Source: Saccharibacillus sp. O23 (lineage in GTDB: Bacteria; Bacillota; Bacilli; Paenibacillales; Paenibacillaceae). Taken from it: a stretch of 64,000 bases of DNA. The translations under genes and the position numbers were made by a program. The DNA is taken from contig NZ_NJDE01000003.1 in the NCBI RefSeq assembly GCF_002205895.1, forward strand, positions 310,001-374,000, written 5' to 3'. Positions 35,103 to 43,800 of the stretch are shown here, one piece after another (the first letter of the stretch is position 1; every line of letters starts with the position of its first letter). The notes beneath the pieces are model-generated. The model was given only the letters and a program-made list of their open reading frames with translations, was not told the origin of the DNA and did not search any database.

Positions 35103-36634
35103 TGGGCGGCGACAGAGCGGCAAGCACGTCGGCGAATCCTTTGTTCAAAAAGCTGCGCGACCGTTTTCTGATCGTCAATCTGACGACCATCGTGGTGATC
35201 ATGTCGGTGGCGTTCGCCAGCATCTACATCATTACGTACCGGCAGGTTCAGGGCGAGATCGGGATGGACCTCGATCGAACGGCCGGAACGTATCGAAGCG
35301 GCGGGAATCCGCCTTTTCATCAGGGCGGCGGAAGCGGAAATGCGGGGAATGCCGGAAGCTCGAACGCGGCGGGAACGAACGCGAACGGCGAGGGCTCGAC
35401 GGACAGCTCTTCGTCCGGCAGCGGTTCGGGCAGCGCGGCGAATCCGAACGGCGGATCGGAAGCTGCGAACGAGAGCGGCTCCGGAGAGACTTCCGGATCG
35501 GCAGGATCGTCCGGTTCGGCCAGTGCCGGCGATGCGCGAGCGAACGGATCGTTCGACGGCAGCGACAAACCGCCGACCGGCGCGTTCGGCGAGAACGGCC
35601 CGCCGGACCGGTCGGTCTCGTTCATGATGCGCACCGACGCTTCGGGCGCGCTGACGGAGACCCAATCGCGCTTCAGCAGCTTGACCGAAGACTTCTACGC
35701 TTCCGCGCTCGCGCTGGCGCAAAAATCGGATCGGAACCGGGGCGACTTCACGCTGGACGGCAGCCGCTGGACGTTCATGCGGATGCCGTCCGATAACGAC
35801 ACCACCATGTACGTGTTTATCGACACGACTTCGCGCCAAGAGATTCTGAAGACGCTGATTTATACGTTCGCGGCCGTAGGCGTGGCGATGCTGATCGTGC
35901 TGTTCTTCTTCAGCCGTTTCTTCGCCAACCGGTCGATCCGCCCGGTGAGGGAAGCGTTCGATAAGCAGAAGCAGTTTATCGCGGACGCTTCGCACGAACT
36001 CAAGACGCCGCTCGCGGTCATCAACACCAACGCCGACGTGCTGCTGGCGAACGGCGACGAGAGCATTCGCAGCCAGGAGAAATGGCTGCGCTACATCAAG
36101 TCGGAGACCGAACGTATGGCGAAGCTGACCGGCGATCTGCTCTATCTGACCGAGATGGACGACTCGCGGCCGGGCATGGTACAGGCTCGTTTCGATCTCA
36201 GCGACGCGGTCGAGAACGTGATGCTGACGATGGAAGCCGTCGTCTTCGAGAAAGACCTGTCGCTCGATTACGAGATCGAGCCGGGGCTGTCGCTCGTCGG
36301 CAGCCGCGAGCAGATCGTGCAGGTTACGATGATCCTGCTCGACAACGCGATCAAATACGCGAATCCGCGCGGCCGCATCGACGTCTCGCTGAAGCGCGAG
36401 CACGGCGAGATTCGCCTCGCCGTCAGCAATACCGGCGAAGGCATTGCCGCCGAACATCTGCCGCGCGTGTTCGACCGGTTCTACCGGACGGACAAGTCCC
36501 GCACCCGCTCGCAGGGCGGTCACGGCTTGGGTCTGGCGATCGCGAAGTCGATCGTGGAGCAGCACAAAGGCCGCATCTCGGTCAAAAGCACGGTCGGCGA
36601 GCAGACGACGTTCAGCGTGCATTTTCCGGCTTGA
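35102..36634 (+). CDS. Sensor histidine kinase with low-complexity extracytoplasmic segment
   Basis: A 510-residue kinase. TM1 is at residues ~20-45 and TM2 at ~250-275. Between them a ~90-residue stretch of Gly, Ser, Asn and Ala precedes a short PAS-like tail. The cytoplasmic part has HisKA with H298 in ASHELKTPL, an N box ending LLDNAIKYA, and G boxes NTGEGI and GHGLGLAIAK. The low-complexity sensor segment resembles the linkers of the two Cthe_2159 proteins in composition. It could extend through the wall to contact the surface polymer (inference). Coupled to the response regulator by a one-base overlap. Confidence 0.88.
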   Translation: MGGDRAASTSANPLFKKLRDRFLIVNLTTIVVIMSVAFASIYIITYRQVQGEIGMDLDRTAGTYRSGGNPPFHQGGGSGNAGNAGSSNAAGTNANGEGSTDSSSSGSGSGSAANPNGGSEAANESGSGETSGSAGSSGSASAGDARANGSFDGSDKPPTGAFGENGPPDRSVSFMMRTDASGALTETQSRFSSLTEDFYASALALAQKSDRNRGDFTLDGSRWTFMRMPSDNDTTMYVFIDTTSRQEILKTLIYTFAAVGVAMLIVLFFFSRFFANRSIRPVREAFDKQKQFIADASHELKTPLAVINTNADVLLANGDESIRSQEKWLRYIKSETERMAKLTGDLLYLTEMDDSRPGMVQARFDLSDAVENVMLTMEAVVFEKDLSLDYEIEPGLSLVGSREQIVQVTMILLDNAIKYANPRGRIDVSLKREHGEIRLAVSNTGEGIAAEHLPRVFDRFYRTDKSRTRSQGGHGLGLAIAKSIVEQHKGRISVKSTVGEQTTFSVHFPA

Positions 36635-36754
36635 AGACCGGCAGCCTGCACCGGAACACGGAATGTCGGCACGGGAACGCGAAATGCCGTTCCCGCTACC
36701 GTTGCCGTTGCCGCCGCCGTGCGGCTGTTCCTAACTTCTAACGGCGAAACCGGG

Positions 36755-36940
36755 AAATGCTGCATAAATCCATCATTTTCGTCGAGGACAAGCGCGTAAA
36801 CCAAAAAATGTTGCATAAATCCATCATTTCGGCCGATTTTCGTTCTTTCGAACGCTAAAAAGCCGATTTTAATGGATTCTTGCAACATTTTTGCGTGTTA
36901 AGCGACTTTTCGCTTAATAATGATGGATTTTCGCAACATT
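36755..36940. repeat. Four-unit inverted repeat element, locus A
   Basis: Plus-strand units at 36755-36780 and 36806-36830 and minus-strand units at 36871-36891 and 36919-36940. Each unit reads AAATGYTGC, two to three bases, then AATCCATCATTT (the third unit has only ATCCATT). Like-oriented units are 51 and 48 bases apart. The same unit and arrangement recur at 59825-60012. The remainder of the 520-base gap between convergent genes has no recognisable gene. Confidence 0.8.
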
Positions 36941-37155
36941 CGGGACAGTGGCGCAGAGCCTTGCGTCTGCGCAAACGCGGCGCGGAGGCACGGAACGCTA
37001 GATCGGCCGCGGCCACGCAGCCCACGAGCCATTCGGGAGCGGCCCCGCTTCGAGGACCTCGCGCCTTTTTAACGCTCGCATTCCCTCTGGCTCTGAGCTA
37101 TCCTCGGCTTTCACCGCCCGCGCCTCCGCCTCGCTCCAAGCTCCCCCGCAGCCTT

Positions 37156-37764
37156 TTACGCCCCGCTCGCCCCGGCTTCGACCAAGAACTCGAACCCGGC
37201 CTCTTCGCCGTCGCTTGCTCCGCTTTCCGAATCAGCCGCGTTCTCCGCCGCCGGCGTCAGCTTCCAATCTTTCAATCCGCCGGTTTCGTCCGTCGTCAGC
37301 ACGGCTCCGGCGATCTTCGTTTCTTCGCCGATGCCTTCGGCCAGCGCGGCCGAAGCGAAAGCCAGCAGCGGACGCAGCGCGTCCTGCTCCTCGAATCCGC
37401 CGAGCACCAGTCCGCTCCAGATCCGGTTCGCCAGCGCTTCGAGCAGGCGGCGTTCCGTCGGACGGAAGCCTTCGCCGTAGCGGGTAAACGCGTGCAGCCG
37501 TCCGCTTTCCAAGTCTTCCAGCAGGTCGCCGGACAGATCCATCAGATCGGCATCCAGCGTTTCCGAACGTCCTTCCGCTTGCAGTCGGCCGTTCAGTTCC
37601 GCGAGGCGGCCCGTATAATAACGGCGAGGCGAGAAGTCCGCGTCGACCTGCTTGAATCCGGCGAACTTCGCGGAATCGACGAATTGCAGATCTTTATCGA
37701 TGCAGCATTTTTTGTACTTTTTGCCCGAACCGCAGTAGCACGGGTCGTTTCTTCCGATTTTCAA
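37156..37764 (-). CDS. SEC-C motif protein
   Basis: A 202-residue protein with the SEC-C zinc motif at the extreme N-terminus: GRNDPCYCGSGKKYKKCC, giving CxC...CC. The rest is helical without recognised catalytic residues, ending in an acidic tail (AADSESGASDGEE). SEC-C is the metal-binding motif of SecA and is also found in chaperone-binding small proteins. Function beyond metal or SecB-type binding is unknown. AAGGAG precedes the ATG. Convergent with the kinase gene across locus A. Confidence 0.8.
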   Translation of the reverse strand: MKIGRNDPCYCGSGKKYKKCCIDKDLQFVDSAKFAGFKQVDADFSPRRYYTGRLAELNGRLQAEGRSETLDADLMDLSGDLLEDLESGRLHAFTRYGEGFRPTERRLLEALANRIWSGLVLGGFEEQDALRPLLAFASAALAEGIGEETKIAGAVLTTDETGGLKDWKLTPAAENAADSESGASDGEEAGFEFLVEAGASGA

Positions 37765-37827
37765 CGTACTCGCTCCTTTTTTGTGTAAACTTCCGAATCG
37801 CTCGGGGCCTTCATGCGGGCGTTGGCG

Positions 37828-38421
37828 TTACTCCGTCTCGACGCTTTCCGCCGCCGGCTCCTGCCGGTCCGCGGCCGCCGAATGTTCGTACGCCCGCAGC
37901 ACGCCTTCGTACACCAGCGTCATCCGCTCGCTCTGCCGGAAATCGTCGGGCGTCACCAGCGCGGGCAGCTTGTTCCAGATCTTGATCCCCGAACGGGACA
38001 GAATCTCCGCCACGAACTGCGAACAGAAATACGAATTGCTGAACTCCACCGGTTCTTTGAACGCCACGCCGACGATGCCGAGCATATTGTAGAGATACTT
38101 TTCCCGGCTGCGGATAAACACGTTCAGCACCCGCCGCATCTTCTCCACTTCGCGCGGACTGACTTTCAGCTCGTAGATCACGCAGGTGGTGTTCGGATAA
38201 CGGCTGAACGTGCCCGTGCGGATATCTTCCCGAACGAAACCGCCGTCGAGCGGATTGTACGGATTTTTCCGACCGAAGCTGTACAGCTCCGTCAATTCCC
38301 GGTCGAACGCGATCGACGCATGGTTGTACGGCGCGCGCGTATAGACCCGGATCATTCTGGTGAACAGCGTTCCCGTATTGGTAAGCAAAATATATACGGA
38401 GCGCATCTCCGCATCCGTCAT
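37828..38421 (-). CDS. Permuted papain-like (YiiX/NlpC-P60-like) protein
   Basis: A 197-residue protein. YNHASIAFD with a histidine and FSNSYFCSQFVAEIL with a cysteine are the pattern of YiiX-like permuted NlpC/P60 cysteine peptidases or acyltransferases, where His comes before Cys. There is no signal peptide, so action in the cytoplasm or at the membrane is likely. GAGAGGAG lies before the ATG at 38421; the longer frame is unsupported. It ends in an acidic tail. The genes on either side give no clue to the substrate. Confidence 0.68.
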   Translation of the reverse strand: MTDAEMRSVYILLTNTGTLFTRMIRVYTRAPYNHASIAFDRELTELYSFGRKNPYNPLDGGFVREDIRTGTFSRYPNTTCVIYELKVSPREVEKMRRVLNVFIRSREKYLYNMLGIVGVAFKEPVEFSNSYFCSQFVAEILSRSGIKIWNKLPALVTPDDFRQSERMTLVYEGVLRAYEHSAAADRQEPAAESVETE

Positions 38422-38630
38422 CTGCAATTCTCCTCTCGGCGCGGCGCACAGGCGAATGGTTCCGGCTCGGCTGGGTTCGCACCGGCCCATGCGGGATTCG
38501 ATGACGTTTCCCTTCGAAAAGGAGTGCGGGCAGCGGGCCGAGATTCGTATTGCGCCTATCGGAATGATTCCTATATGATAGCATACGTAAGCTCCCACGG
38601 ATGCTATTTCAACCCTAAGTTGGTGATGAT

Positions 38631-39548
38631 TTGTTCAGCTCATTCGTCGTTCTGCTGCTCGTGCTCACCGTGCTGATCGCCGCGAATCTGGTCTACGTCT
38701 TCGTCAGCCGCAACCAGCCGGGCAAAGATTATTCCACGATCGGTACCCGCATGAAGTCGTGGTGGGGCATGTTCTTCATCTTCGCGCTCGCCACTTTGTT
38801 CAGCAAGAACGTGTCGCTCGTCTCCCTGATGATCCTGTGTTTCTTCGCGCTTCAAGAGTATTTCTCGATGATTCGCGGCACGCGCAAAGCCGACCGGCGG
38901 CTGTTCCTCTGGGCTTACCTCGCCATTCCGGTGCAATTCTACTGGATCTACATCGGCTGGTACGGCATGTTCATCGTGTTCATTCCGCTGTACGTGTTCC
39001 TCGTGCTGCCGATTCCGAGACTGCTGGGCAAAGGCACGTTCGGCTTCCTACGCAGCGTCAGCTCGACCCAATGGGGATTGATGCTCATGGTGTTCGGTCT
39101 CAGCCATCTGGCCTACTTCCAGTTCGCGACGCCGGAATACGGAGGCGGGCTGGTGCTGTACCTCGTCGTGCTCACGCAGGTGAACGACGTGATCCATACC
39201 GTGATCTCGCTCTACGTCGGCCGCAAAAAAGTCGTGCCTACCGCCAACGCCTATCTGACGTGGGAAGGGTTCGTCGGCGCTCTCTTGGTCACGACCGGCG
39301 CTTCGCTCGCGCTCGCTCCGTACCTGACCCCGTTCGGCACGACCTCGGCGATCTGGTTCGGCGTGCTGCTGTCGTTCGCCGGATTCTTCGGCAGCCTGAC
39401 CGTCTCCGTGCTGAAGCGCGATCTGTTGATCGGAGACGAAGACAAAGCCGCCACGTTGAAAAAAAGTTATTTAAGCCAGATCGACAGTCTCACCTACACG
39501 GCGCCCGTGTTTTTCCATGCGGTGCGATACTTCTTCGAGTTTATGTAA
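38631..39548 (+). CDS. CdsA-like phosphatidate cytidylyltransferase family protein
   Basis: A 305-residue membrane protein with about eight hydrophobic segments. The C-terminal third carries the family pattern QVNDVIHTVISLYVGR, LTWEGFVGA and SVLKRDLLIGD...SQIDSLTY. These correspond to the CDP-DAG synthase motif with its Asp near the end. It resembles the YnbB-like CdsA paralogues rather than the housekeeping enzyme. The start is TTG with only a weak GGTGAT upstream, so the exact start is uncertain. Likely role: CDP-activated lipid formation at the membrane. Confidence 0.75.
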   Translation: MFSSFVVLLLVLTVLIAANLVYVFVSRNQPGKDYSTIGTRMKSWWGMFFIFALATLFSKNVSLVSLMILCFFALQEYFSMIRGTRKADRRLFLWAYLAIPVQFYWIYIGWYGMFIVFIPLYVFLVLPIPRLLGKGTFGFLRSVSSTQWGLMLMVFGLSHLAYFQFATPEYGGGLVLYLVVLTQVNDVIHTVISLYVGRKKVVPTANAYLTWEGFVGALLVTTGASLALAPYLTPFGTTSAIWFGVLLSFAGFFGSLTVSVLKRDLLIGDEDKAATLKKSYLSQIDSLTYTAPVFFHAVRYFFEFM

Positions 39549-39551
39549 AAA

Positions 39552-39597
39552 CAAAGCGTCAAAGCGATGGTTTTATACGCCGCTTTGACGCTTTTTG
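39552..39597 (+). terminator. Terminator of the CdsA-like gene
   Basis: AAAGCGTCAAAGCG pairs with CGCTTTGACGCTTT and is followed by T-rich sequence. Confidence 0.85.
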
Positions 39598-39766
39598 CGT
39601 TTAATCCGTAACTTCTTCGCTTTGACACACGTTTATTCAATATACGAATCGAAAAGGTTTTTTAATCTATTAATGTTTAAAATATGAATATATGTTTAAA
39701 TTTATATAGTCGATTAAGACAAAACGATCTTACCTATCGAAATCGAAAAGAAAGAAGGCCAGAGTT

Positions 39767-40234
39767 ATGAAAAAAACAATTGCCAGCATTCTCGCTACAG
39801 CTACTCTTTTGGGAACGGTTAGCGTTGCGGCGGCTGAAGAAGTCAAAGCTCCCGCGCTTCCGAATGGTCCCGTCTCCAGCTCGACTGCAGGAGGCTCCAT
39901 TTCTGTTCAATCCGATCGGCAGGGTCCATTTATCGTCGGCATTACGGAAAATTCGTCAAATCGGCAGGCGACTACGCCTCAAGTCAACGGAAGAAATCGG
40001 AGCGGAAGTTATTCGATCACGATGGAATCTGGAAGCACGGGCATTTCCGCCGTCTTGCTGCAATCCAACGGAGGAGCCTGGACAGAGGTTCCCAATAGCT
40101 TTATCGAAGTCAACGTGACCAGCCCAAGCCTGAGCAAAACCAAAAGCGTCACCATGAAAAGCGGCTACTCGTACAAAGTGAAGCTGTCTGTAGGAACAGG
40201 ACATTCGGGATCTGCTTCAATTAAAAATTTCTAA
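39767..40234 (+). CDS. Small secreted protein of unknown function
   Basis: A 155-residue exported protein. The signal peptide is MKKTIASILATATLLGTVSVAAA. The mature part is rich in Ser, Thr, Gly and Asn and beta-prone, ending with GYSYKVKLSVGTGHSGSASIKNF, which suggests a small beta-sandwich. There are no cysteines. The upstream ~170 bases are very AT-rich with a repeated TGTTTAAA. AAGAAGG precedes the ATG. I do not recognise the family. It is a single gene between two strong terminators. Confidence 0.65.
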   Translation: MKKTIASILATATLLGTVSVAAAEEVKAPALPNGPVSSSTAGGSISVQSDRQGPFIVGITENSSNRQATTPQVNGRNRSGSYSITMESGSTGISAVLLQSNGGAWTEVPNSFIEVNVTSPSLSKTKSVTMKSGYSYKVKLSVGTGHSGSASIKNF

Positions 40235-40268
40235 CCCTTTAGACCGAAAGTTATATTCTAACACTGAC

Positions 40269-40306
40269 GGACGCATACGCTCGCAATCGGGCGTATGCGT
40301 CTTTTT
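40269..40306 (+). terminator. Terminator of the small secreted protein
   Basis: GACGCATACGC and GCGTATGCGTC with T5 following. Confidence 0.85.
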
Positions 40307-40733
40307 GCACTTTTTCGCTTGTTATCAAGCTCATATTCTGTCGTAAAAATGCCTTGCCGATACTGTTCATCGATTCGCCATATTTACGCAAACCTGCTTT
40401 TCCTGTATATGCGGCCATGTTTTGCGAATCGGACAGAAGGCAATTTTCGGCGACTGTGCGCCTGTCAGTCAATGCGGACAACTTCCGCTTGCACCTACCC
40501 GAACGTCCTTGCGCAAATCTGTTGCTTTTTTGCGACTGGAATAGACGTACTTTTCGGCCCTAAAACACTTGAAAAAGATCGTCATCCGACGTTATCGCAG
40601 GCAAAAATAAACCAGATACGCTATATGTTAGGTTTTAAGGAACGGTCAAAAACCTTACCTAGGCGTACTTCGTTGTAGAAAATCGCATTTTTGCTACACT
40701 TTTCTTCAAGTTTCCGATACATCTCCGCCCCCG
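40307..40733. other. Intergenic region without supported gene
   Basis: A plus-strand frame of 127 codons lies here, but it starts inside the terminator, has no ribosome site and has no family features. I see only a short stem near 40629-40665 (AGGTTTTAAGG and CCTTACCT-like arms). Confidence 0.4.
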
Positions 40734-40762
40734 TTGACGCTGCTTTTTTTCGGCGGTATTCT
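40734..40762 (+). promoter_or_regulatory. sigma-A promoter of the CoA-transferase operon
   Basis: TTGACG (40734-40739), 17 bases, TATTCT (40757-40762). No sigma-54 type GG-N10-GC element is seen in this region. Confidence 0.6.
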
Positions 40763-40766
40763 CCAA

Positions 40767-40780
40767 GTGAAAGGTTTCAC
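40767..40780. promoter_or_regulatory. Operator GTGAA-N4-TTCAC, copy 1
   Basis: GTGAAAGGTTTCAC, a perfect palindrome with an AGGT centre. It lies immediately downstream of the -10, a position suited to repression. Confidence 0.55.
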
Positions 40781-40800
40781 ATAACATATTGCAGAGTAAA

Positions 40801-40814
40801 GTGAACGAATTCAC
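40801..40814. promoter_or_regulatory. Operator GTGAA-N4-TTCAC, copy 2
   Basis: GTGAACGAATTCAC, 34 bases from copy 1 and before the start of the CoA-transferase gene. Two identical-arm sites in the leader suggest cooperative binding. Confidence 0.55.
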
Positions 40815-40862
40815 AAATCATGGATTCGCCAGCTTTTCATTTCGATAGAGGAGTGAGTGAAT

Positions 40863-42464
40863 ATGTCCAAAGTCATTACGGCCGCCGAAGCGGCAGCGCT
40901 CATCAAAGACGGGGATACGGTAGCGGCGAGCGGTTTCGGCCTCTCCTGCTGGGCGGAAGAGATGGGGATCGCGATCGAAGAACGTTTCTTGGAGAGCGGC
41001 GCGCCGCGCGATCTGACGGTCATCCACGCCAGCGCCGTCGGCAACCGTCGCGAGAAAGGCATGAGCCGTCTCGGTCACGAAGGATTGATCAAACGTTGGA
41101 TCGGCGGGATCGCGATTGCTTCGCCGGGCATGGCGAAGCTGATCGAAGAAGATAAATGCGAAGCGTACAACCTTCCGCAGGGCGTCATCACGCAGCTGTT
41201 CCGCGAGATCGCGGCCAAACGTCCCGGCGTCATCACCAAAGTCGGTCTGGAGACGTTCGTCGATCCGCGGCTCGAAGGCGGGCGGATGTCGCCGTCTTCG
41301 AAAGAAGATCTGGTCAAGGTCATCGAGCTGGAAGGCGAAGAATGGCTCTTCTATAAGACCTTCCCGATTCAAGTCGCCTTGATCCGCGGCACGGTGGCCG
41401 ACGAGAACGGCAATCTGACGTTGGAAAAAGAAGGCCTGCATATGGAAGTGCTGCCGATCGCCCAAGCGGTCCGCAACTCGGGCGGCATCGTGATCGCGCA
41501 GGTCGAGTCGGTCGCCAAGAACGGCACGCTGAGTCCGAAAGACGTCAAAGTTCCGGGCATCCTGATCGACCATCTGGTCATCGCGAAGCCGGAGAACCAT
41601 TTCCAGACCGAGAACACGCAGTACAACCCGGCGTTCTCCGGTCAGATCAAAGTACCGCTCGAAGGCATCGAGACCATTCCGCTCGACGAACGCAAAGTCA
41701 TCTCCCGCCGCTCCGCGGCCGAGCTTCAGCCGAACACGATCTTGAACCTCGGCGTCGGCATCCCCGTCAACGTCTCGACCGTGGCCGCCGAAGAAGGCGT
41801 GAGCGACCAGCTCATCCTGACGACGGAGGCCGGCTCGATCGGCGGCGTGCCGGCCGGACTCAAAGACTTCGGCCATGCTTACAACTCGGAAGCGATCGTC
41901 GATCACGATTCGCAGTTCGACTTCTACGACGGTGGCGGCATCGATCTCTCCGTATTGGGCCTGGCGCAGACCGACCGCTTCGGCAACGTCAACGTCAGCA
42001 AGTTCGGCACTCGCGTAGCGGGCTGCGGCGGCTTCATCAACATCTCGCAGGCGGCCAAGAAACTGGTCTTCGCCGGAACGTTCACCGCGGGCGGATTGGA
42101 GATCCGAGTCGAAGACGGCAAGCTGCATATCGTCAAAGAAGGCAAAGCCAAAAAATTCCTCAAAGACGTGCAGCAGGTGACGTTCAGCGGTTCTTACGCC
42201 GCGAAGGTCGGACAACCGGTCATCTACGTGACGGAACGCGCCGTATTCGAACTGCGCGGAGGCGTGATGACGCTGACCGAGATCGCGCCGGGCGTCGATC
42301 TTCAACGCGACATCTTGGAGCAAATGGAATTCGAGCCGGCGATCGCGCCGGATCTGAAATCGATGGACCCGGACATGTTCCGCGAATCGTGGGGCCGCTT
42401 GAAATCCATCATCGAAGGCCGCGAAGCGGCGCAAGTTCAACCCGAGCCGGTCACCGTCGGCTAA
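40863..42464 (+). CDS. Acyl-CoA:acetate / 3-oxoacid CoA-transferase, fused two-subunit form
   Basis: A 533-residue cytoplasmic enzyme of the family I CoA-transferases, with both halves in one chain (YdiF/propionate CoA-transferase type). The N-terminal half has VAASGFGLSCWAEEMG and GIAIASPGMAKLI. The catalytic glutamate is in the C-terminal half, in LTTEAGSIGG. It would move CoA between short-chain acyl-CoA and free acids. The ATG at 40863 follows GAGGAG; the GTG six bases earlier is less likely. It is followed by an OFA transporter and a FabK-like enzyme, so the operon may handle an organic acid. Confidence 0.85.
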   Translation: MSKVITAAEAAALIKDGDTVAASGFGLSCWAEEMGIAIEERFLESGAPRDLTVIHASAVGNRREKGMSRLGHEGLIKRWIGGIAIASPGMAKLIEEDKCEAYNLPQGVITQLFREIAAKRPGVITKVGLETFVDPRLEGGRMSPSSKEDLVKVIELEGEEWLFYKTFPIQVALIRGTVADENGNLTLEKEGLHMEVLPIAQAVRNSGGIVIAQVESVAKNGTLSPKDVKVPGILIDHLVIAKPENHFQTENTQYNPAFSGQIKVPLEGIETIPLDERKVISRRSAAELQPNTILNLGVGIPVNVSTVAAEEGVSDQLILTTEAGSIGGVPAGLKDFGHAYNSEAIVDHDSQFDFYDGGGIDLSVLGLAQTDRFGNVNVSKFGTRVAGCGGFINISQAAKKLVFAGTFTAGGLEIRVEDGKLHIVKEGKAKKFLKDVQQVTFSGSYAAKVGQPVIYVTERAVFELRGGVMTLTEIAPGVDLQRDILEQMEFEPAIAPDLKSMDPDMFRESWGRLKSIIEGREAAQVQPEPVTVG

Positions 42465-42491
42465 CTTCCCATAACGAGGAGAGAACAAGCC

Positions 42492-43748
42492 ATGAATCCA
42501 ACCCTTCAACAACCGTCGCTTAACCGCTGGACGATCCTGATCGCCTGCGTGTTCATCAATATCTGCGTCGGCGCCATCTACGCGTTCAGCGTGTTCGCCA
42601 TGCCGCTCAGCAAAGTCTTCGACGCCACCATGCCGCAGATCATGATGGCCTTCACTATCAATGGAGCCATCTCGCCGATCCCGATGATTCTCGGCGGCAA
42701 GCTCGTCGACCGGGGAGGCGCGCGAACCGCGATCTTTCTCGGCGGCGCGATGTTCGGCATCGGCTTTATCTTGTCGGGCCTTGCCACCGCGCCGTGGATG
42801 CTCTATCTGACGTACGGCGTCATCACCGGCATCGGTCAAGGGATCGTCTACTCGGCGACGATCGGCAACACCGTTAAGCTGTTCCCGGACAAAAGAGGTC
42901 TCGCCGCCGGCATCATCACGGCAGGCTACGGCGGCGGCACGATCGTCGTCGCTCCGATCGCCAATGCGCTGATCGGCGGTTCGGGCGTGCAGTCCGCCAT
43001 GATGATCCTCGGCGTCGCTTTCCTGATCGTCATCATCGGCTGCGGATTGTTCGTCAAAGTCGCTCCGGTCGGATATGCGCCGCAAGGCTGGACGCCGCCG
43101 GTCACGAACGGACGTCCGGGCGGCGTCAACTATAACTGGACCGAAATGATCCGCAAACCGATCTTCTACGTCATCGCCTGCCTGTTCCTGATCGGCGCGC
43201 TCTCCGGCATGATGGTCACGGCCAACGCTTCGGTCATCGGTCAGAAAATGTTCGGTCTGACTGCGGCATCCGCCGCTCTGTTCGTCAGCTTGTACTCGCT
43301 CAGCAACTGTCTCGGACGCGTCGTCTGGGGCGCGGTATCCGACCGCATCGGACGTACCAAATGCTTGATGGCGATCTACATCGTCATCGCGGCGATGATG
43401 CTGACCATCGCGCTGTCTTCCTCGGTAGCCGGATTCGCGGTCGCGATCATCGGCATCGGCCTCTGCTTCGGCGGTACGATGGGCATCTTCCCTTCGATCG
43501 TCGGCGAGAAATTCGGCATGAAATATTACGGCGTCAACTACGGCGTCACGTTCATCGGCTACTCGGGCGCCGCGTTCTTCGGCCCCCGGATCGCCGGTTC
43601 GGTAGCCGCGGCCAACGGCGGCGCGTTCACCAACGCGTTCTATATCGCGCTCGTCATCGCGCTGGTCGGTTTCGCTTTGACTTTCGTCTACCAAGCGCTG
43701 GAGAAAAAGCCGGCGGCGGCTCCGATCGAACCGACGCGCGCCGCTTGA
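42492..43748 (+). CDS. OFA-family MFS carboxylate transporter
   Basis: A 418-residue membrane protein with 12 predicted helices. CVFINICVGAIYAFSVF at the start and GGAMFGIGFILSGLA, GIGQGIVYSATIGNTVKLFPDKRGLAAG are typical of the oxalate/formate antiporter family within MFS. A cytosolic loop SDRIGRTK follows TM8. It probably imports or exchanges the carboxylate that the CoA-transferase activates. GAGGAGAG precedes the ATG, 27 bases after the CoA-transferase gene. Confidence 0.85.
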   Translation: MNPTLQQPSLNRWTILIACVFINICVGAIYAFSVFAMPLSKVFDATMPQIMMAFTINGAISPIPMILGGKLVDRGGARTAIFLGGAMFGIGFILSGLATAPWMLYLTYGVITGIGQGIVYSATIGNTVKLFPDKRGLAAGIITAGYGGGTIVVAPIANALIGGSGVQSAMMILGVAFLIVIIGCGLFVKVAPVGYAPQGWTPPVTNGRPGGVNYNWTEMIRKPIFYVIACLFLIGALSGMMVTANASVIGQKMFGLTAASAALFVSLYSLSNCLGRVVWGAVSDRIGRTKCLMAIYIVIAAMMLTIALSSSVAGFAVAIIGIGLCFGGTMGIFPSIVGEKFGMKYYGVNYGVTFIGYSGAAFFGPRIAGSVAAANGGAFTNAFYIALVIALVGFALTFVYQALEKKPAAAPIEPTRAA

Positions 43749-43800
43749 TTCGAAACGAAGTCTTCTCACTACTTTATTTTAAAAATCGGAGGAATCAATC

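Noticed and set aside
36755-36940. CRISPR-like array
   Set aside because: 25-bp repeats with 25-bp spacers look CRISPR-like at first. But there are only two direct copies followed by two inverted ones, and no cas genes.
40295-40678. 127-codon plus-strand frame
   Set aside because: It begins within a terminator and has no ribosome site or recognisable product.
40681-40862. Sigma-54 promoter for the CoA-transferase operon
   Set aside because: The adjacent regulator resembles an enhancer-binding protein. However, no GG-N10-GC element was found and the regulator lacks GAFTGA.
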